Of a stretch of DNA of 55,849 bases, positions 8,789 through 18,116 are shown piece by piece. The notes below the pieces were generated by a model. It had not been told where the DNA came from and ran no database searches. It saw nothing but the letters and a program-made list of their open reading frames with translations. Location of the stretch: the NCBI GenBank assembly GCA_030427735.1, contig JAUIBP010000016.1, positions 1 through 55,849 of the forward strand. The letters are read 5' to 3'. The stretch is from Bacteroidia bacterium (lineage in GTDB: Bacteria; Bacteroidota; Bacteroidia; Flavobacteriales; Flavobacteriaceae). Positions within the stretch are counted from its first letter, which is position 1. Every line of letters begins with the position of its first letter. A program made the translations under genes and the position numbers.

Positions 8789-8842
8789 TATTTGGTTAGG
8801 TTTAACAAACGTAAGATATTTGCCACCTTTAAAAATTAATTT

Positions 8843-9274
8843 ATGGGCTTAGATAAAGTATTAGCTATTTCAGGTAAACCAGGATTGTATAAATTAGTAC
8901 TACAAACACGTAACGGATTTATAGCAGAATCGTTGTTAGACAACAAACGACTGTCTATAAACATGAACCATAACGTAAGTGTATTAAGCGAAATCGCTAT
9001 TTATACATTAACAGAAGAGGTGCCTTTAAAAAATGTGTTTAAAGCTATTTCCGAAAAAGAACAAGGAGCGCAAACACGCATTAGCCATAAAGACAGCAAA
9101 GATAAATTAGAAGAATATTTTTTCGAAATTTTACCAGATTACGATGAAGATCGTGTGTACGCGAGCGATATTAAGAAGGTAATACAATGGTACAATTTAT
9201 TGCATAAAAACGATTTATTACAGTTCGAGGACGATGCAGAAGCAACAGAAGAAGCTTCAAACGAAGAAGAATAA
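8843..9274 (+). CDS. DUF5606 family protein
   Basis: The 143-residue soluble protein matches the Bacteroidota-specific DUF5606 family: it opens MGLDKVLAISGKPGLYKL, has SLLDNKRLS and the block FFEILPDYDEDRVY, then SDIKKVIQWYNLL, and ends in an acidic tail (EDDAEATEEASNEEE). Function is unknown. It lies 54 bp after def and before mazG, with a strong terminator at 9298-9330. This conserved position among translation and nucleotide-housekeeping genes hints at a basic cellular role, which is an inference only. Confidence 0.85.
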   Translation: MGLDKVLAISGKPGLYKLVLQTRNGFIAESLLDNKRLSINMNHNVSVLSEIAIYTLTEEVPLKNVFKAISEKEQGAQTRISHKDSKDKLEEYFFEILPDYDEDRVYASDIKKVIQWYNLLHKNDLLQFEDDAEATEEASNEEE

Positions 9275-9297
9275 AAAATCGCAATTAGTATATATTA

Positions 9298-9330
9298 AAG
9301 TCCAACCCTTACGGTTGGACTTTTCTTTTT
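9298..9330 (+). terminator. Rho-independent terminator after the DUF5606 gene
   Basis: Perfect 10-bp arms AAGTCCAACC and GGTTGGACTT with a 5-base loop, followed by a T-rich tail. Confidence 0.9.
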
Positions 9331-9369
9331 AAGTACCTTAGCAAAACACAACAACAATTTTAATTTTTT

Positions 9370-10143
9370 ATGAATACAAGAGCCCAAAAATTAGCAGCTT
9401 TCGACCGGTTATTAACAATAATGGATGAATTGCGCGAACAATGTCCGTGGGATAAAAAACAAACCATCGAGTCGTTACGCCATCTAACAATTGAAGAAAC
9501 TTACGAACTGGGCGACGCTATTTTAGACAACGACCTACAAGAAGTTAAAAAAGAATTGGGCGATTTGTTATTACACATTGTGTTTTATGCCAAAATAGGA
9601 AGCGAAACCAATAGTTTTGATATGGCCGATGTTTGTAATAGTATTTGCGACAAATTGATAGACAGACACCCACATATTTACGGCGATGTTAAGGTGGATA
9701 ATGAAGAAGATGTAAAGCGTAATTGGGAAAATTTAAAACTAAAAGAAGGCAACAAAAGCGTTTTACAAGGCGTGCCAAAAAGTTTGCCAGCTTTAGTAAA
9801 AGCCAGTCGTATTCAAGATAAAGTAGCAGGAGTGGGGTTCGATTGGGAAGAGCCACAGCAAGTTTGGGAAAAAGTAGAAGAAGAATTAAACGAGTTGAAA
9901 GTTGAAGTAAACAATAACAACCCAGAACGAATAGAAAGCGAATTTGGCGATGTCTTATTTTCTTTAGTAAACTATGCACGTTTTCTAAACATAAATCCCG
10001 AGAATGCCTTAGAGCGTACCAATAAAAAATTTAAAAAAAGATTCGAGTATCTCGAAAAGCAAGCCGCCCTGTTAAACAAGAACTTAAAGGATATGACCTT
10101 AGCCGAAATGGATGTTTTTTGGGAAGAAGCAAAAAAACTTTAA
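9370..10143 (+). CDS. mazG: Nucleoside triphosphate pyrophosphohydrolase MazG
   Basis: The 257-residue protein has the two-domain layout of MazG. The N-terminal all-alpha NTP-PPase domain shows LREQCPWDKKQTIESL and the metal-binding helices IEETYELGDAI and VKKELGDLLLHIVF. The second domain repeats these as KVEEELNELKVEV and ESEFGDVLFSLVNYARF. MazG hydrolyses NTPs to NMP and pyrophosphate, which cleans the nucleotide pool and can lower (p)ppGpp. It is transcribed separately from the DUF5606 gene because a terminator lies between them. Confidence 0.93.
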   Translation: MNTRAQKLAAFDRLLTIMDELREQCPWDKKQTIESLRHLTIEETYELGDAILDNDLQEVKKELGDLLLHIVFYAKIGSETNSFDMADVCNSICDKLIDRHPHIYGDVKVDNEEDVKRNWENLKLKEGNKSVLQGVPKSLPALVKASRIQDKVAGVGFDWEEPQQVWEKVEEELNELKVEVNNNNPERIESEFGDVLFSLVNYARFLNINPENALERTNKKFKKRFEYLEKQAALLNKNLKDMTLAEMDVFWEEAKKL

Positions 10144-10323
10144 CTTTTTTGAGTTTTTAATAATCCATTTTAACTTAAGAAACGTATATATAGTTAAGAA
10201 TGGCATAATTCTTCATAGATATAAAAGATTAATAGCATAATCCTTACAAAACTATGTCATTCTAAATATTGTTATTTCTAATAGGTTAAGGAATAGCGGT
10301 TTAGTTAGTTTAGTTAATAACTC

Positions 10324-10372
10324 AATCCTACTTGTTAAAGCGTAAGCTGTAAGAACGGGTAGGATTTAGTTT
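10324..10372. terminator. Possible terminator hairpin between mazG and the MarC gene
   Basis: Arms AATCCTAC (10324-10331) and GTAGGATT (10359-10366) enclose a 27-base loop and are followed by a T-rich stretch. It lies between convergent genes. The long loop makes it a weak candidate. Confidence 0.4.
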
Positions 10373-10385
10373 TTATATACCTTCC

Positions 10386-11000
10386 TTAATGTAAAACAGC
10401 AAAGAAATCTTTAAGTCCCGATAAAATACTTTGTACCGCGTACGACGCTAAAATGAGACCCATTATTTTACTAATTACATTTATACCATAATCTCCCACT
10501 ATATTTTTCACCTTATTGGCTGCAAGTAACAATGCACAGGTTAAGCCAATAATAACCAATACTAAAACAGTAGTTATGGCTTGTTGTTTTAAAGAATAAA
10601 TGTGGTTGTCTGTCATAAGAACAACGGCCATAATAGCTCCAGGAGAAGCAATAGAGGGAATGGCTACAGGAAAAACAATAACGTGTTTATAATCTTTAAT
10701 TAAATGTTTTTCAGTTTCTGGTTTGCCGTCTCCAAAAATCATGGTAAGCGCAAATAAAAATAAAATTACACCACCCGAAATTTGAAACGCATCTAGCGAT
10801 ACTTCCATACCTTCAAGTACAACTTGACCTACTATTATAAAAAACAACAACACAAAAAACGCTAAAATAGAAGCTTGTATGGCTATGCGTTTTTGTGCTT
10901 TTTTATCGAATTGCTTGGTGGCTTCTAGATATACTGGCACCGAGCCTAAAGGGTCTATAACGGCAAAAAGAAAGAGTAAAGTTGTAAAAATTTCATGCAT
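10386..11000 (-). CDS. MarC family integral membrane protein
   Basis: The 204-residue protein has about six membrane segments and the MarC family landmarks: FAVIDPLGSVPVYLEAT near the N terminus, FQISGGVILFLFALTMIFG in the middle, and PVAIPSIASPGAIMAVVLM, the repeated Pro-Gly motif of the second half. The family was named for multiple antibiotic resistance but that link has been withdrawn; a transport role is suspected and unproven. It stands alone, convergent with mazG. Confidence 0.88.
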   Translation of the reverse strand: MHEIFTTLLFLFAVIDPLGSVPVYLEATKQFDKKAQKRIAIQASILAFFVLLFFIIVGQVVLEGMEVSLDAFQISGGVILFLFALTMIFGDGKPETEKHLIKDYKHVIVFPVAIPSIASPGAIMAVVLMTDNHIYSLKQQAITTVLVLVIIGLTCALLLAANKVKNIVGDYGINVISKIMGLILASYAVQSILSGLKDFFAVLH

Positions 11001-11245
11001 AATTGCTTAGCTGTTTTTTTGAAATTAATATAATAAAAATTAAAGTATAAATTCAGGTTTAGTCATTTATTAATCCAACAGGAAGAACACAAGAATAGGC
11101 GATTCAAACTTTCTTTCGAATTTTTGTGTATTAATTACATTTATTTTTTTATGATTGTGATAATTTTTTAATATTTAAAGAAATAAAATGATATGTTTAT
11201 AGTTGTTTTATTGTTGAATTCATTTTTCATGTCAAAATTAGAAAT

Positions 11246-12304
11246 ATGTCAAACCCCTTATTAGGTACAGTCCTGCATGCAATTGGTGGTGTTTCAGCAT
11301 CGAGCTGTTATTTGCCATTTCAAAAAGTAAAACATTGGTCGTGGAATAGTTATTGGTTAATCCAGGCATTATTTGCTTGGTTAATTTTTCCTTTAATTGT
11401 GGGATATTTAACCGTTCCTAATTTATGGGAAGTTTTAACCAATTCTCCAATTACAGCCATGTACAATGCGTTCATTTTAGGAGCCATATATGGGTTTGGA
11501 GGTATGGCCTTTGGTTATGCAATAAAATACATCGGCTTTTCTTTAACGTATACAATTTCTATTGGGCTTTCGGCTATAATTGGTACGGTTGTACCTTTAA
11601 TTATCCACGGTACTTTAATAACACAATTCTCCAAGCCAGGCGGACTAATAGTGTTGTTAGGGATGATTCTGTCTTTAATTGGAGTTTTTATTTGTGGATG
11701 GTCTGGCTACAAAAAAGAGCAAAACCTAAAAGAGAGCAAGCAATTGGAAGCAAGTGCTTTTAATTTAAAAAAAGGGGTGTTGCTCACCGTATTTTCAGGA
11801 GTATTATCAGCTGTTTTTGGGGTGTCTTTAGAATTAGGAGCTCCTATAGCAGAACTTGCTGGCAAATATGGCGCAGGACATTTTCAGGGTAATGCCAATT
11901 TATTGGTGTCGACTGCTGGTACGTTTTTAACCAATGTTATCTGGTTTACCATAGTGAGTTTTAAACAAGATACTATTAAAGAGTTGGTAGCAGTTAAAGC
12001 TTTAGGAGCAGGCCTTTGGTTTCGTAATGTATTGCTTTCTGTACTTACCGGAGGCTTGTGGTATTTTCAATTCTTTTTTTACGGACTAGGCCATGTGCGA
12101 ATGGGAGCTTTTCAGTTTGCTAGTTGGGCAATACATATGTCTATGTTAATATTTTTCAGCTTCATTGTAGGTGTTATTATGAAAGAATGGCGTGCCGTAT
12201 CAAAACAAACATATGTTACTTTAATAGCAGGACTCTTAATATTAGTATGTTCATTCGTAATAATCACTTATGGAAGCATGCAAGGTAATGGAGCCGTAAC
12301 TTAA
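11246..12304 (+). CDS. rhaT: RhaT-type sugar/proton symporter
   Basis: The 352-residue protein is a ten-segment membrane transporter of the L-rhamnose:H+ symporter family (DMT superfamily), close in length to E. coli RhaT. The start NPLLGTVLHAIGGVSASSCY and the following PFQKVKHWSWNSYWL are typical, as are FGGMAFGYAIKYIGFSL and the late FFFYGLGHVRMG. It opens the tight operon that ends with the MaoC gene and is the operon's only transporter. No rhamnose isomerase, kinase or aldolase is nearby, so the true substrate may be another sugar or sugar acid. I use the symbol for the family only. Confidence 0.82.
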   Translation: MSNPLLGTVLHAIGGVSASSCYLPFQKVKHWSWNSYWLIQALFAWLIFPLIVGYLTVPNLWEVLTNSPITAMYNAFILGAIYGFGGMAFGYAIKYIGFSLTYTISIGLSAIIGTVVPLIIHGTLITQFSKPGGLIVLLGMILSLIGVFICGWSGYKKEQNLKESKQLEASAFNLKKGVLLTVFSGVLSAVFGVSLELGAPIAELAGKYGAGHFQGNANLLVSTAGTFLTNVIWFTIVSFKQDTIKELVAVKALGAGLWFRNVLLSVLTGGLWYFQFFFYGLGHVRMGAFQFASWAIHMSMLIFFSFIVGVIMKEWRAVSKQTYVTLIAGLLILVCSFVIITYGSMQGNGAVT

Positions 12305-12327
12305 ATAATAGATTTTATAAAAATATA

Positions 12328-13488
12328 ATGAAAGAACCAATTATTTTAAAAGGAATTACATGGGATCACAGTCGTGGGTATTGTCCTAAAGTGGCGACAG
12401 CTCAACGCTTTTCAGAATTGCATCCACATATAAAAATAGAATGGTCTAAGCGTTCCCTTCAGGGTTTCGCAGACGAGCATATAGATGTTTTAGCACAACA
12501 GTACGATTTGTTAATTATAGATCATCCTTGGGCTGGTTATGCCGCCGATACTGGTATTATTATACCATTTAATAAATATTTGCCAGAAGCTTTTATACAA
12601 GATCAGCAACAACAATCGGTTGGTAAATCTTGCGAGAGCTACAATTTTGGAGGCGATTTATATGCACTCCCTGTAGATACGGCAACTCCTGTGGCATCGA
12701 GCCGTTCGGATTTGTTAGAGAAAGCAGGCGAAAAAGTTCCTGGAACTTGGGAAGATCTATTGAAATTGGCTAAAAAGGGACTCGTAACAATGCCAGGAAT
12801 TCCTATTGATACCCTTATGAATTTTTATATGTTTTGCAATGTTTTAGGCGAGGAACCTTTTAAAACGGATGATTATATTGTGAGTAACGCCGTGGGAATA
12901 GAAGCTTTAAAGATGATGAAGCGTTTAACCGATTTATTAAATCCCGAATTTTTTAATTGGAATCCGATTAAAGTTTACGAAGCCTTAACATCGCGAAACG
13001 ATTATGCATACTGCCCATGGGCTTACGGTTACACAAATTACGCTCGAGATGGATATGCTTCAAAAAAGCTGCAATTTCATGATATTATAAAAAATAACGA
13101 AGGAAAAGATTTTCAAAGTACGTTGGGCGGTGCTGGTTTGGCCATTTCGGCAAGCAGTAAACATATTGATGCAGCGGTGTCTTATGCCGAATTTATGGCT
13201 TCGCCAGAAACTCAAAAACGTTTGTATTTCAATAACGGAGGTCAGCCAGGACATAGATCGGCTTGGCTTGATGCGCATACCAATGCCTTAAGTAGTCAGT
13301 TTTTTCAATCGACATTAAAAACCCACGACAATGCTTTTTTAAGACCACGTTACAATGGGTATTTACATTTTCAGGATAATGCTGGTGATTACGTTAGAAA
13401 CTATCTTATGTCTGGTGGCGATGAAGCTAACGTTCTTAATCATATGAATGCACTTTACGTGGAATCTAAAACTAAAGTCAGTTCATGA
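12328..13488 (+). CDS. Solute-binding-protein-fold protein without signal peptide (paralogue 1)
   Basis: The 386-residue protein resembles family 1 extracellular solute-binding proteins: GITWDHSRGY at the start, LLIIDHPWAGYA (about 69-80), YALPVDTATPV (about 111-121), VPGTWEDLLKLA (about 137-148) and AVSYAEFMASPETQKRLYF (about 280-298). Yet residue 1 is followed directly by KEPIILKG, so there is no hydrophobic signal peptide or lipobox, and no ABC permease or ATPase is nearby. It starts 24 bp after rhaT and overlaps the first CoA-transferase gene by 4 bp. A cytoplasmic ligand-binding or catalytic role in the same pathway is inferred. The actual ligand cannot be predicted. Confidence 0.75.
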   Translation: MKEPIILKGITWDHSRGYCPKVATAQRFSELHPHIKIEWSKRSLQGFADEHIDVLAQQYDLLIIDHPWAGYAADTGIIIPFNKYLPEAFIQDQQQQSVGKSCESYNFGGDLYALPVDTATPVASSRSDLLEKAGEKVPGTWEDLLKLAKKGLVTMPGIPIDTLMNFYMFCNVLGEEPFKTDDYIVSNAVGIEALKMMKRLTDLLNPEFFNWNPIKVYEALTSRNDYAYCPWAYGYTNYARDGYASKKLQFHDIIKNNEGKDFQSTLGGAGLAISASSKHIDAAVSYAEFMASPETQKRLYFNNGGQPGHRSAWLDAHTNALSSQFFQSTLKTHDNAFLRPRYNGYLHFQDNAGDYVRNYLMSGGDEANVLNHMNALYVESKTKVSS

Positions 13489-14654
13489 AACCATTAGAAG
13501 GCATTTTAGTTGTAGAATTTTGTCAGTTTCTCGCAGGGCCATCAGCCGGATTACGATTAGCCGATTTAGGTGCGCGGGTTATAAAAATTGAACGCCCTAT
13601 AAAAGGAGAAGGAGGGCGGCAAATAGCCATAAAAAATCTATTTATAGAGGGCGATAGTTTGGTGTTTCATACTATAAACAGAAATAAACAGTCGTTTGCT
13701 GCAAATTTAAAAGATCCAGAGGATTTAAAACGCATTAAAAAAATACTTGAAGTAGCAGATATTATGACCCATAATTTTAGACCAGGTGTTATGGAAGCTA
13801 TTGGTTTAGATTACAAAACAGTAAAGCAGCTTAATTCGCGTATAATTTATGGAGTTGTTACTGGATATGGTAGTGAAGGGCCTTGGCAAAAAAAACCGGG
13901 CCAGGATCTTTTAATTCAAGCAATGTCCGGATTAGCATATTTGTCGGGCACAGCTAAAGATCATCCTACTCCTATGGGAATTGCAGCCAGCGATATTTTT
14001 ACAGGAACACATTTTACGCAAGGTCTATTGGCTGCTCTGGTAAGACGCGGTAAAACTAATGAAGGTGCCCTGGTTGAGGTTAGTTTATTAGAGTCGACTA
14101 TAGATATGCAATTCGAGGTTTTAACCACTTATCTTAACGATGGTGGCAAACCTCCTAAACGCGCAAAAAATGGTAATGCTCAAGCTTATTTGGGAGCACC
14201 TTACGGGGTGTATAAAACTAAAGATAGCTATATTGCTATTGCCATGGTGCCAATGACAAAGCTGGAAACCCATTTAAAATTTGAGTTGCCAGAACATTTA
14301 AAGTCAGAAGCCAATTGGTTCGATTTTAAAGATGAGATCATGACGCTTATTCAAGCTATTTTAAAGGAAAAAACAACAAAAGCTTGGTTAGACATTTTAG
14401 AGCCCGCAGACATTTGGTGTTCGGCAATCTTTAATTATAAAGAACTGATGGCGCATGACGCGTATAAAATACTACAAATGGATCAAGATGTAATTACGGC
14501 CTCTGGCGTAACAATTAAAACCACAAGATGTCCAATACAAATTGATAGTCAATATTACTATGCTTCAAAGGCAGCGCCCAAGGTTGGCGAAGATAATGAG
14601 ACCATAGTACACGAATTTGGATTGCAAAACTTTAACAACCAAAATCAGTCATAA
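13485..14654 (+). CDS. CaiB/BaiF family (class III) CoA-transferase, first of a tandem pair
   Basis: The 389-residue protein has the class III CoA-transferase blocks: [20 protein letters not shown] (11-30), [22 protein letters not shown] (96-110), GYGSEGPW and [10 protein letters not shown], where Asp170 matches the catalytic aspartate of formyl-CoA transferase. Such enzymes move CoA between carboxylic acids through an aspartyl-CoA anhydride. The ATG overlaps the preceding gene by 4 bp, and its stop overlaps the next ATG by 1 bp, so the three are translationally coupled. It and the next gene are clear paralogues, sharing EPADIWC and TTRCPI near the C terminus. The acid it activates is unknown. 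Confidence 0.88.
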   Translation: MKPLEGILVVEFCQFLAGPSAGLRLADLGARVIKIERPIKGEGGRQIAIKNLFIEGDSLVFHTINRNKQSFAANLKDPEDLKRIKKILEVADIMTHNFRPGVMEAIGLDYKTVKQLNSRIIYGVVTGYGSEGPWQKKPGQDLLIQAMSGLAYLSGTAKDHPTPMGIAASDIFTGTHFTQGLLAALVRRGKTNEGALVEVSLLESTIDMQFEVLTTYLNDGGKPPKRAKNGNAQAYLGAPYGVYKTKDSYIAIAMVPMTKLETHLKFELPEHLKSEANWFDFKDEIMTLIQAILKEKTTKAWLDILEPADIWCSAIFNYKELMAHDAYKILQMDQDVITASGVTIKTTRCPIQIDSQYYYASKAAPKVGEDNETIVHEFGLQNFNNQNQS

Positions 14655-15796
14655 TGAAACCACTTCAAGATATTATCGTCGTAGACTTAAGTCAGTTTTT
14701 GTCAGGACCATCAGCAAGTTTAAAGTTAGCAGATTTAGGGGCGCGAGTTATTAAAGTAGAAAAGCCTGAAACGGGCGATATTTGTCGTTCGCTGTATGTT
14801 TCTAATCTTAAAATGAATGGCGATTCTTCAATTTTTCATGCCATAAACCGAAATAAAGAAAGTATAACGGCGAATTTAAAAGACGCTAAAGACTTAAACC
14901 GAATTAAGAAATTAATTGCGCAGGCCGATATTGTTATGCATAATTTTAGACCAGGGGTTATAGAGCGATTAGGCCTAGATTACACGACCGTAAAGCAAAT
15001 AAATCCATCTGTTATTTACGGGGAAATCTCCGGATATGGTACTGCAGGGCCTTGGAAAGATAAACCTGGTCAGGATTTATTACTTCAATCCTTATCAGGC
15101 TTAACATGGTTGAGCGGGAATGAAGCAGCTGGTCCAGTACCGATGGGTTTAGCTATTGTAGATCTTATTTCTGGCGCTCATCTCGTTCAAGGTATTTTGG
15201 CAGCCTTGGTAAGAAAAGGGGTTAATGGTCAAGGAGCTAAGGTTCAGGTAAGCATGTTAGAATCTATAATAGATTTTCAGTTCGAGGTTATTACAACCTA
15301 TTATCAAGATGGCGGACAATTACCGCAACGTACAAAAACTAATAATGCTCACGCTTATTTAGGCGCTCCTTATGGTATTTATAAAACAGAAAATGGCTAT
15401 TTGGCTCTAGCAATGGGGCAAATCCCGTTTTTAGGAGAATTGTTAGGGTGCGATAGTCTTAAAAATTATCCAGAACCGGAATCTTGGTTTTCTAAACGAA
15501 GTGAAATAAAATCAATTTTAGCAGCACATTTAGAAACAGATACCACGCAAAAGTGGTTGTCGTTATTAGAGCCGGCAGATATTTGGTGTGCAGATGTCAT
15601 GGATTGGAATAGGTTATTGCAAACCGAAGGATATCAGGTTTTAGATATGGAGCAGGAAGTCGTTATGAGCGATGGTTACAGGTTTAAAACAACGCGTTGC
15701 CCGATTAAAATTGATGGTGAAGTTTTAAAATCTGATAAAGGTACGCCAATTTTAGGCGAGCACACCCAAACTATAATTTCAGAATTTAATTTGTAG
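14654..15796 (+). CDS. CaiB/BaiF family (class III) CoA-transferase, second of a tandem pair
   Basis: The 380-residue paralogue of the preceding gene keeps the same blocks in register: [20 protein letters not shown] (11-30), [15 protein letters not shown] (96-110), GYGTAGPW and [10 protein letters not shown], again with the candidate catalytic aspartate at residue 170. Both copies are therefore probably active. They differ most in the region after about residue 220, which suggests different acids or partner subunits. The pair could be a heterodimer, since class III enzymes form interlocked dimers, or two transferases acting in sequence. It is followed 3 bp later by the second solute-binding-protein homologue. 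Confidence 0.88.
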   Translation: MKPLQDIIVVDLSQFLSGPSASLKLADLGARVIKVEKPETGDICRSLYVSNLKMNGDSSIFHAINRNKESITANLKDAKDLNRIKKLIAQADIVMHNFRPGVIERLGLDYTTVKQINPSVIYGEISGYGTAGPWKDKPGQDLLLQSLSGLTWLSGNEAAGPVPMGLAIVDLISGAHLVQGILAALVRKGVNGQGAKVQVSMLESIIDFQFEVITTYYQDGGQLPQRTKTNNAHAYLGAPYGIYKTENGYLALAMGQIPFLGELLGCDSLKNYPEPESWFSKRSEIKSILAAHLETDTTQKWLSLLEPADIWCADVMDWNRLLQTEGYQVLDMEQEVVMSDGYRFKTTRCPIKIDGEVLKSDKGTPILGEHTQTIISEFNL

Positions 15797-15799
15797 AGC

Positions 15800-17032
15800 A
15801 TGCCGAATACTTTTAAAATAGCAGTTAGAAAATTTGAACCTTTCGAAACAACTATCCAAAAGTTATGGACGGCTTTTTGCGACGAAACAGGGTGTACTTT
15901 AAAACTAGAAGCGGTTGCTTTAGGTCTTAATCCGCTACACAATGCACTATTGGGCAAAGAACATGGCATGAGCAAAGGCGATTGGGATGTCGTGCATATA
16001 AACACCGATTGGATTGCAGAGGCTTACGACAATGCGATTTTAGAAGACCTAGCTCCGTGGATAGATGAAAATCCACCAGAAGATTATCCGCAAGGATGGT
16101 CCGATGCGCTTTTGGGTATGCAGACTTTCGGCGCGCAAATTTTAGGTTTACCATTTCATGATGGCCCAGAATGTTTGATATATAGAACAGATCTCTTTGA
16201 AAATGAAGCAGAGCAGAACCGGTTTCAAAAACAATATAATAAAGCATTAAAACCTCCAGAAACTTGGGAAGAGTTTCATCAAATTGCTCAGTTTTTTCAT
16301 AGTCCAGAACAAAATTTATATGGCAGCGCCTTTGCGTTATTTCCAGACGGACATAATTCTGTTTTCGATTTTAGTATTCAATTATGGGCGCATGGTGGTG
16401 CTCTTTTAGATGATAATGGTAAGGTGTTTATAAATACGCCACAGGCAGTAGAAGCCTTAAATTTTTATCGGAATATTATGAATGATGAAACGGCTGTTCA
16501 CCCGCATTCTAAAACATTCGATTCCATCCAGGCAGGTATGGCTTTTGCTAAAGGGGAGGTCGCTATGATGGTAAATTGGTTTGGATTTGCTTCGATGAGT
16601 GAAGTGATTTCAGAATCTAAAGTAAAAGGAAAAGTAAACGTATCCAATATCCCTTCGGGGCCGAACGGGCAAGGCGTTTCGCTCTGTGTGTATTGGTTGT
16701 ATGCCATAGCTAAAGGCAGTTGCAATAAACAAATCGCATACGATTTTATAAGGTTTGCTACTTCTAAAAAAAATGACAAACTATTAACCTTAACAGGCGG
16801 TATAGGTTGTAGAAAATCAACTTGGAACGATGCAGAGGTGAATCGTATCGTGCCGTTTTATAAGACTCTAAATGGCTTGCACGAGCAGGTAGGTACTTTG
16901 CCTAGAAAAACCAATTGGAACGCCATAGCCCATGTTATAGACGATATGATGACAAAGTTAATAACTTCGGAAGTTTCAATTCCTGAATTATTAGAAGCGG
17001 CTCAATTTCAAATTAATAAAATAGAACTGTAA
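15800..17032 (+). CDS. Solute-binding-protein-fold protein without signal peptide (paralogue 2)
   Basis: The 410-residue protein has the family 1 solute-binding signature: WDVVHINTDWIAEAYDNAIL (about 62-81), GLPFHDGPECLIYRTDLFE (about 114-132), PPETWEEFHQIAQFF, and GMAFAKGEVAMMVNW (about 240-254). It begins PNTFKIAVRKFEPFE, with no signal peptide, like paralogue 1. Overall similarity between the two is low outside family motifs, so they arose long ago or were recruited separately. It sits between the second CoA-transferase and the oxidoreductase with spacings of 3 and 1 bp. A periplasmic role would need an unseen export route, so a cytoplasmic function is more likely. Confidence 0.75.
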   Translation: MPNTFKIAVRKFEPFETTIQKLWTAFCDETGCTLKLEAVALGLNPLHNALLGKEHGMSKGDWDVVHINTDWIAEAYDNAILEDLAPWIDENPPEDYPQGWSDALLGMQTFGAQILGLPFHDGPECLIYRTDLFENEAEQNRFQKQYNKALKPPETWEEFHQIAQFFHSPEQNLYGSAFALFPDGHNSVFDFSIQLWAHGGALLDDNGKVFINTPQAVEALNFYRNIMNDETAVHPHSKTFDSIQAGMAFAKGEVAMMVNWFGFASMSEVISESKVKGKVNVSNIPSGPNGQGVSLCVYWLYAIAKGSCNKQIAYDFIRFATSKKNDKLLTLTGGIGCRKSTWNDAEVNRIVPFYKTLNGLHEQVGTLPRKTNWNAIAHVIDDMMTKLITSEVSIPELLEAAQFQINKIEL

Positions 17033-17033
17033 T

Positions 17034-18083
17034 ATGACTATTTCTTACGAGCAAGAATGGCCTAAAAAAAAGTTGCCTATAGTAATTATTGGAGCAGGCG
17101 GCATTGTAAAAGATGCCCATTTACCAGCTTATAAAAAGGCTGGATTTAAAGTTTTAGCCATTTACGATTTACACGTGAATCAGGCGAAACAATTAGCTAG
17201 CACTTTCGATATCGAAAATGTATGCGAAACATTACCAGAATTAATTGCTACAGCCCAAGGCACTAAACAGGTTGTTTACGATTTGGCTGTGCCGGCAGCG
17301 CAGATAATTAAAATATTACCAAATCTTCCAGATGGTAGTGCCGTTTTAATCCAGAAGCCCATGGGCGAGACTCTAGAAGCCGCACAGGAGATTTTAGAAA
17401 TCTGTAACGCAAAACAGTTAAAGGCTTCGGTGAATTTTCAGTTGCGTTTTGCGCCTTTTGTAAATGCTGCACGCTCTATAATTCAGTCAGGTGCAATTGG
17501 CGAATTGTACGACTTAAAAGTAAAGGTATGTACTTACACGCCGTGGCATTTATGGGATTTTCTATTACAAACACCACGGGTAGAAATTTTGTACCACAGT
17601 ATTCATTATATCGATTTGGTACGTTCTTTTTTAGGTGAACCAAAACGGGTAATGGCCAAGACCGTAAAGCACCCAAATGCGAAAGTAGCATCTACAAGAA
17701 GTAATATGTTGTTCGATTATGGTAACGAAATTAGCGCAACAATTAATACCAATCACGATCATAATTTTGGACGAGAACATCAAAAAAGTTTTATAAAATG
17801 GGAAGGAACAAAAGGTGTTATTGTAGCGACTATGGGCTTGCTTTTAGATTATCCACATGGCGAACCAGATGCTTTTGAATATTGTGTGATTAATGAAGAC
17901 GGACAAGCAAAATGGCAAACAGTTGCCATTGAAGGGTCTTGGTTTCCAGATGCATTTATGGGCTCAATGGCTAGTCTAATGCGCTATGTAGAAGATTCCG
18001 AAAATCAATTACCAACAGCAGTAACCGATGCCTTAAAAACCATGGAGTTGGTTGAGGCGGCTTACAAATCGAGTACATTTTAA
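17034..18083 (+). CDS. Gfo/Idh/MocA family NAD(P)-dependent oxidoreductase
   Basis: The 349-residue protein has a Rossmann domain starting LPIVIIGAGGIVKDAHLPAY, then the usual dinucleotide-fold strands. The family's EKP motif is QKP here (LIQKPMGETLEAA, about residue 107), keeping the functional lysine but not the glutamate. The catalytic region reads YHSIHYIDLVRSFLGEP, where the second His of HSIHYID fits the usual active-site position. Members oxidise or reduce sugars, inositols or sugar acids. It starts 1 bp after the second solute-binding homologue, so it belongs to this pathway, probably acting on the imported sugar or its acid. Confidence 0.88.
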   Translation: MTISYEQEWPKKKLPIVIIGAGGIVKDAHLPAYKKAGFKVLAIYDLHVNQAKQLASTFDIENVCETLPELIATAQGTKQVVYDLAVPAAQIIKILPNLPDGSAVLIQKPMGETLEAAQEILEICNAKQLKASVNFQLRFAPFVNAARSIIQSGAIGELYDLKVKVCTYTPWHLWDFLLQTPRVEILYHSIHYIDLVRSFLGEPKRVMAKTVKHPNAKVASTRSNMLFDYGNEISATINTNHDHNFGREHQKSFIKWEGTKGVIVATMGLLLDYPHGEPDAFEYCVINEDGQAKWQTVAIEGSWFPDAFMGSMASLMRYVEDSENQLPTAVTDALKTMELVEAAYKSSTF

Positions 18084-18116
18084 CAATTAAAATAACAATA
18101 AAAGATAAAGAGTAAC

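Noticed and set aside
9689-9979. Minus-strand frame of 96 codons opposite mazG
   Set aside because: It is a shadow of the mazG coding sequence with no independent signals.
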